A DNA stretch of 16,327 bases from Actinobacteria bacterium 13_1_20CM_4_69_9 (GTDB lineage Bacteria; Actinomycetota; Thermoleophilia; Gaiellales; Gaiellaceae). Location of the stretch: contig MNJC01000012.1 in assembly GCA_001920085.1 (NCBI GenBank), positions 1 to 16,327 on the forward strand, written 5' to 3'. Of the stretch, positions 12,722-16,327 are shown piece after piece; within the stretch, counting starts at the first letter, position 1; every line of letters starts with the position of its first letter. A model generated the notes under the pieces. It did no database searches, was not told the DNA's origin, and worked only from the letters and a program-made list of their open reading frames with translations. Made by a program: the position numbers and the translations under genes.

Positions 12722-13845
12722 ACCAGCCGGCGATGCTTCCGGAGCGCCGCGAGGACAGCGTCGACGTCCTCGACGGTGTTGTAGCAGTGCGCCGAGACGC
12801 GAAGGTTTCCGTCACGCTCGGAAGTGACGATGCCCTCCGCGTCGAGCGCGGCGACGAGCGCCCTCGAGTCCGTCGACTTCACGCACAGCAAAGCTCCGTG
12901 CAGCTCGCGCGGTGTCGCGACCGTCGCACCCAGCTCGTCGACGCCGGCCACGAGATGCTCGTTCAGCCTGTTCACGTGCTCGCGCGTCGCGGCGATGCCG
13001 ATCTCCTGCATCAGCTCGATCCCTGCGATGCCGGCGTAGATCGCAGGCACCGGCGGAGTGCCGGATTGGAAGCGCGCGGCCGTGTGTGCGGGCGAGTAGT
13101 CGGTGTGATCCATCGCGAAGATGTTCTCGTCCGCGAACCAGCCGGTTTGCGTCGGCCACACGCGCTCGACGAGGTCGCGGCGGCAATAGAAGAACCCGAG
13201 GCCCGCCGACCCGAGCAGGTACTTGAGGACGCCCGCGCCGAGGAAGTCGACTCCGAGCTCCTTCACGTCCACCGGCAATGAGCCGATCGACTGGAACGCA
13301 TCGAGGAGGACGAGCGCGCCGCGCTCGTGCGCGAGCTCGACGATCTTCGGCACGTCGACCATCGCGCCGTTCCGGTAGCAGACGTGCGTGATCGAGACGA
13401 GCAGCGTGTCGTCGTCGACGACGCGGTCGAATTCCTCGAGCGTGGGCGTCACGTGGACGACCCGCGCGCCGCGCGCCTCCTGCGCATGCCAGATCTGGCC
13501 GATCGTCGGGAATTCCCAGTCCGTCAGCACGACCTTCGAGCGCCGTGCGAAACGCAGTCCGCTCGCGAGCGCGCTGACGCCGGCCGAGAGGGACGTCGTG
13601 ACGGCAACCTCGTCGGGGGCGGCGTTCACGAGCCCGGCGAACGCGGCGCGCGCCGCCTCCTGCCGCTCGACCCAGTACTCCCACGGTGCGCCGTACTCGT
13701 CCCAGTCCGCGAGGTATTGCTCGTACGAGGCGCGCACCGCATCCGAGAGCGCGCCCTGCGAGCACGAGTTGATGTACACACGCTGCTCGAAGATCGGGAA
13801 GCGATGCCGGCAGGTAGCGGCCAGCGATGCGGCCTCAACGGCCAA
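12715..13845 (-). CDS. Class V aminotransferase-fold PLP-dependent enzyme
   Basis: The 376-residue protein is a full-length fold-type I PLP enzyme. It shows VYINSCSQGALS (23-34), a cofactor region TTSLSAGVSALASGL, the PLP-pyridine aspartate D182 with Q185 (LLDAFQSIG), the Schiff-base lysine K208 (GAGVLKYLLGSAGLGFFY) and RFQSGTPPV (258-266). The set matches the cysteine desulfurase / isopenicillin-N-epimerase / kynureninase-like group; the reaction cannot be fixed from sequence alone. TTG 13845 is the start, with AAAGG six bases upstream, overlapping the LivF gene end by 11 bases. It is the last gene of the amino-acid transporter operon, so acting on the imported amino acid or a derivative is a reasonable inference. 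A hairpin follows its stop. Confidence 0.88.
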   Translation of the reverse strand: MAVEAASLAATCRHRFPIFEQRVYINSCSQGALSDAVRASYEQYLADWDEYGAPWEYWVERQEAARAAFAGLVNAAPDEVAVTTSLSAGVSALASGLRFARRSKVVLTDWEFPTIGQIWHAQEARGARVVHVTPTLEEFDRVVDDDTLLVSITHVCYRNGAMVDVPKIVELAHERGALVLLDAFQSIGSLPVDVKELGVDFLGAGVLKYLLGSAGLGFFYCRRDLVERVWPTQTGWFADENIFAMDHTDYSPAHTAARFQSGTPPVPAIYAGIAGIELMQEIGIAATREHVNRLNEHLVAGVDELGATVATPRELHGALLCVKSTDSRALVAALDAEGIVTSERDGNLRVSAHCYNTVEDVDAVLAALRKHRRLVD

Positions 13846-14563
13846 GGTAGGCCTTTCTCAGATCCTCGTGCTCGAGGAGCTCGCTCGCCGGCCCTTCGAG
13901 CACGAGCCGTCCGGTCGAGAGCACATAGCCGCGGTCGGCGATCGAGAGCGCCATGTTCGCATTCTGCTCGACGATCAGCATCGCAACGCCGGCCTCGTGG
14001 ACCTGCTGGATGATCTCGAAGCTGCGCTCGACGAGGATCGGCGCGAGGCCCATCGAAGGCTCGTCCATCAGGAGGAGCTTCGGGTGCGACATGAGCGCGC
14101 GTCCCATCGCGACCATCTGCTGCTCGCCGCCGGAAAGCGTTCCGGCGAGTTGGCTGCGCCGCTCGTGCAGCAGCGGGAACAGCGTGTAGACGCGCTCGAA
14201 GTCTTCCTTGCGGCCGCGTCCCTCGCGGCTCAGGTAGGCGCCCATCTCGAGGTTCTCGAGCACCGTCATCGGCCCGAAGAGCCGCCTGTTCTCCGGGACG
14301 ATCGCCATCCCGCGCTTGATGCGGTAGCTCGTCGTGCGACCGGTGACGTCCTCCTCGCGAAACTCGACCGAGCCGTTGCGCGGCTGCACGATGCCGAGGA
14401 TCGTCTTGAGCGTCGTCGATTTCCCCGACGCGTTGCCGCCGAGCAGCGAGACGAGCTCCCCTTCGCAGACCTGGAGGTTGACGTTCTCGAGAATGTGGAT
14501 CTGGCCGTAGTACGTGTCGATCCCGTTCAGCCGCAGCAGCGGCCGGGCGCCGTTCGTGCTCAC
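13835..14563 (-). CDS. livF: Branched-chain amino acid type ABC transporter ATPase, LivF
   Basis: The 242-residue ATPase has the LivF layout. Walker A is GGNASGKST (42-50), a variant of GxNGAGKT, followed by TLKTILGI. IVPENRRLF (88-96) lies in the Q-loop region. The signature is LSGGEQQM (143-150), Walker B LLLMDEPSMGLAP (163-175), and VEQNANMAL (198-206) has Q in place of the switch histidine, as is usual in LivF. With LivG it would power uptake of branched-chain or other hydrophobic amino acids, amides or related solutes; the binding protein and LivH are not in the window. The GTG start overlaps the LivG stop (GTGA). Confidence 0.92.
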   Translation of the reverse strand: MSTNGARPLLRLNGIDTYYGQIHILENVNLQVCEGELVSLLGGNASGKSTTLKTILGIVQPRNGSVEFREEDVTGRTTSYRIKRGMAIVPENRRLFGPMTVLENLEMGAYLSREGRGRKEDFERVYTLFPLLHERRSQLAGTLSGGEQQMVAMGRALMSHPKLLLMDEPSMGLAPILVERSFEIIQQVHEAGVAMLIVEQNANMALSIADRGYVLSTGRLVLEGPASELLEHEDLRKAYLGR

Positions 14564-15354
14564 TTCGTCTCCGCCTTGCGCAGCCCGAGGTACGCCTCGA
14601 CGACGCGTGGATCCGTGGCCACCTCGTCGAAGGAGCCCTCGGCGATCTTCACACCATGGTCGAGCGCCACCACCCGGTCGGAGATGCCCTCGACGACATG
14701 CATGTCGTGCTCGATCACGAGGATCGTGTACTTCCCTTCCTCGCGCAGCTTCCCGATCAGCTCGGCGATCTCGTGCGTCTCCGACGGGTTCATCCCCGCG
14801 GCCGGCTCGTCGAGCAGGAGGATGCGCGGCTCCGTCGCCATCGCACGCGCGATCTCGAGCCTGCGCCGGTTGGCGTACGACAGGCTGTAGGCGGGCTGGT
14901 CCCAGCGGTACCCGACGAGCCGCTGCCCGAAGAACGAGAGCTTCTCCTCGGCGCGGCGGCGGATCTCACGCTCCTCGCGTCGCGCGCGCGGGAGCCGGAA
15001 CATCGACTCGAACACGGTCGCCTTCGTCTCGCCGTACTGCACGGCCATCACGTTCTCGCGCACGGTCATGTTCAGGAAGAGGCGGAGCGTCTGGAAGGTG
15101 CGCGCGACGCCGCGGTTCGTGACCTGGTGCGGCTCGAGCCCGACGATGCTCTCGCCGTCGAGCAGGATCTCGCCGTCGTCCGGGCCGTAGACGCCGGTGA
15201 TGACGTTGAACAGCGTCGTCTTGCCGGCGCCGTTCGGCCCGATCACGCTGACGATTTCGCCTTCGTCGACGTGCAGGTCGAGGTCGGAAAGGCAGGCGAG
15301 GCCGCCGAACGATTTGCTCAGGCCGGTCAGCTCGAGCAGGTGCCGCTCTGCCAT
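14560..15354 (-). CDS. livG: Branched-chain amino acid type ABC transporter ATPase, LivG
   Basis: The 264-residue protein has Walker A GPNGAGKTT (39-47), Q88 in RTFQTLRLF, Walker B RILLLDEPAAGMNP (177-190) with E183, and switch H216 (VIEHDMHVV). The signature reads SLSYANRRRLEIARA, with A-N where LivG proteins usually have G-Q, while the LSY opening is kept. C-terminal GVKIAEGSFDEVATDPRVVEAYLG is typical. ATG 15354 is used because it starts just before the first ABC strand and overlaps the LivM stop (ATGA). The frame upstream of it, open to 15813, is antisense-like filler in the LivM gene. It pairs with LivF in the same transporter. Confidence 0.92.
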   Translation of the reverse strand: MAERHLLELTGLSKSFGGLACLSDLDLHVDEGEIVSVIGPNGAGKTTLFNVITGVYGPDDGEILLDGESIVGLEPHQVTNRGVARTFQTLRLFLNMTVRENVMAVQYGETKATVFESMFRLPRARREEREIRRRAEEKLSFFGQRLVGYRWDQPAYSLSYANRRRLEIARAMATEPRILLLDEPAAGMNPSETHEIAELIGKLREEGKYTILVIEHDMHVVEGISDRVVALDHGVKIAEGSFDEVATDPRVVEAYLGLRKAETK

Positions 15355-16327
15355 CAGACGATCTCCACCCTCGCCGTGCCGAACAGCCCCTGCGGCCGCG
15401 CGTTCATCAGCACGACGAGCAGCGCGCCGAGCAGGAGGAACCGAGTCGCGCCGGCCGTCTGCTCGACGAGCAGGTTCTCCCAGGCGAACGCGGCGACGTA
15501 GATCGTCGGGATCATCACGATCGTGCGCGCCCATCCCCGTAGCAGCGACAGCACGAGGATCAGCGCGATCGTCAGCGCATACGCCCAGTTCGCGATCTGC
15601 GTCGGATGGCTCGGCAGCAGCATCCAGTGGCTCACCCAGTGCGCCAGCTTGCCTTCGCCCGGCTGACCCGCCGTCCAGCGTGGGAACCAGGCGTTCGCGA
15701 TCGCCACCAGCGCGAAGCCGAGCGCGAGGGTTCCTCCGACCACCGTCACGAGCTTCTGCCAGGGACGCACCTTCACCAGCACGAGCAGGACGAGCGTCGT
15801 GTAGAAGACCCACTCGGCCTGGTTCGGATCGCGCAGCAGCTCGGGCACGCCGTTCACGATCAGCGCGCCGACGATCACACCGGCGAGGCTACCCGCACCG
15901 CCGAGGATGACGATGGCGTAGATCGTGATCAGCAGGCCGACGTCGAAATCGCCCGGGAACGCGCCCGTCTGCACCGAGCCGTAGATCGCGCCCGCGAAGC
16001 CCGCGATCGCGGCGCCGAAGACGAACGCCATCAGCTTCAGCCGGTTGACCGGCATGCTCATCACCTCGGCGGCGAGGGGATCCTCGCGCAGCGCCTTCCA
16101 GGCGCGTCCGGTGCGCGACTCGCTGACGAAGTACAGCAGGATCATCACCAGCGTGAACGCGCCGAGCGTGAACCAGTAGTACTCCTTCGTCGTGTTCACA
16201 ACCCAGCCGAAGACGTTCAGCGGGTCGATGTTGTCGAGCCCGTTCGCGCCGCCGGTCAGATCGGTGTGGCCGATGAAGGGAAAGTCGATGCGGTTCGCGT
16301 TGTTGACGAAGACGACGAACGCCTGGC
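15354..16327 (-). CDS. livM: Branched-chain amino acid type ABC transporter permease, LivM (N-terminus off the right edge)
   Basis: The frame is open to the right end of the window, so the start is missing; the GTG at 16199 is internal because the family motif LTGGANGLDNI is encoded upstream of it (about 16230-16265). Visible LivM features are the permease coupling region SRTGRAWKALREDPLAAEVMSMPVNR followed by KLMAFVFGAAIAGFAGAIYGS, the VILGGAGSLAGVIVGALIV block and terminal RPQGLFG. Several membrane segments are evident. Between the NGVPELLRD block and the last membrane segment lies an insertion of about 120 residues with extra hydrophobic helices, not usual in LivM. The stop overlaps the LivG start. 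Confidence 0.9.
   Translation of the reverse strand, partial: QAFVVFVNNANRIDFPFIGHTDLTGGANGLDNIDPLNVFGWVVNTTKEYYWFTLGAFTLVMILLYFVSESRTGRAWKALREDPLAAEVMSMPVNRLKLMAFVFGAAIAGFAGAIYGSVQTGAFPGDFDVGLLITIYAIVILGGAGSLAGVIVGALIVNGVPELLRDPNQAEWVFYTTLVLLVLVKVRPWQKLVTVVGGTLALGFALVAIANAWFPRWTAGQPGEGKLAHWVSHWMLLPSHPTQIANWAYALTIALILVLSLLRGWARTIVMIPTIYVAAFAWENLLVEQTAGATRFLLLGALLVVLMNARPQGLFGTARVEIV

Noticed and set aside
13388..14890. A 500-codon + strand open frame
   Set aside because: It lies opposite the PLP enzyme, LivF and LivG genes, all of which have clear catalytic motifs.

Overview
The window is about 16.3 kb of uniformly GC-rich bacterial chromosome. Gene content, the many GTG/TTG starts, 4-base start/stop overlaps, ANTAR proteins and several apparent leaderless starts (a -10-like box 6-7 bases before the start codon) point to a high-GC actinobacterium, perhaps of the Thermoleophilia (Gaiella/Solirubrobacter-like). 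That placement is inferred from style, not from a marker gene. No rRNA, tRNA, insertion sequence, integrase or CRISPR array was seen, and the window does not look like a mobile island. Genes are tightly packed; the longest gene-free stretch is about 110 bases (12321-12429).

Left part (1-3255): the last codons of an upstream gene, then a two-domain ABC ATPase with an AbrB-like linker, a stand-alone cyclic-nucleotide-binding protein, a metallo-beta-lactamase-fold hydrolase and an SGNH/GDSL hydrolase. These genes alternate in strand and abut or overlap at their ends.

Signalling block (3284-8502, + strand): a receiver-less CheB methylesterase with a C-terminal zinc-ribbon-like segment, a CheR methyltransferase fused to a coiled coil and PAS domains, a PAS histidine kinase whose reading frame is broken, an OmpR-type response regulator, then from its own promoter a STAS protein overlapping an ANTAR protein. 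The first four genes are joined by 4-base overlaps and form one operon. No CheA, CheW, receptor or flagellar gene is present, so this is more likely an alternative sensory pathway than chemotaxis.

Opposing block (8499-9714, - strand): an XRE regulator, a second ANTAR protein and two tandem paralogous small proteins with a C-x-C-x4-C motif, all tightly spaced and converging on the first ANTAR gene. This XRE-ANTAR-twin-protein module is the least explained part of the window.

Right part (9735-16327): a large DUF2339-type membrane protein (-), a divergent one-PASTA-domain lipoprotein (+), then a - strand operon for a branched-chain amino acid type ABC transporter (LivM partial at the right edge, LivG, LivF) whose last gene is a class V PLP-dependent enzyme. 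A 9-bp hairpin containing both stop codons separates the lipoprotein gene from the transporter operon.
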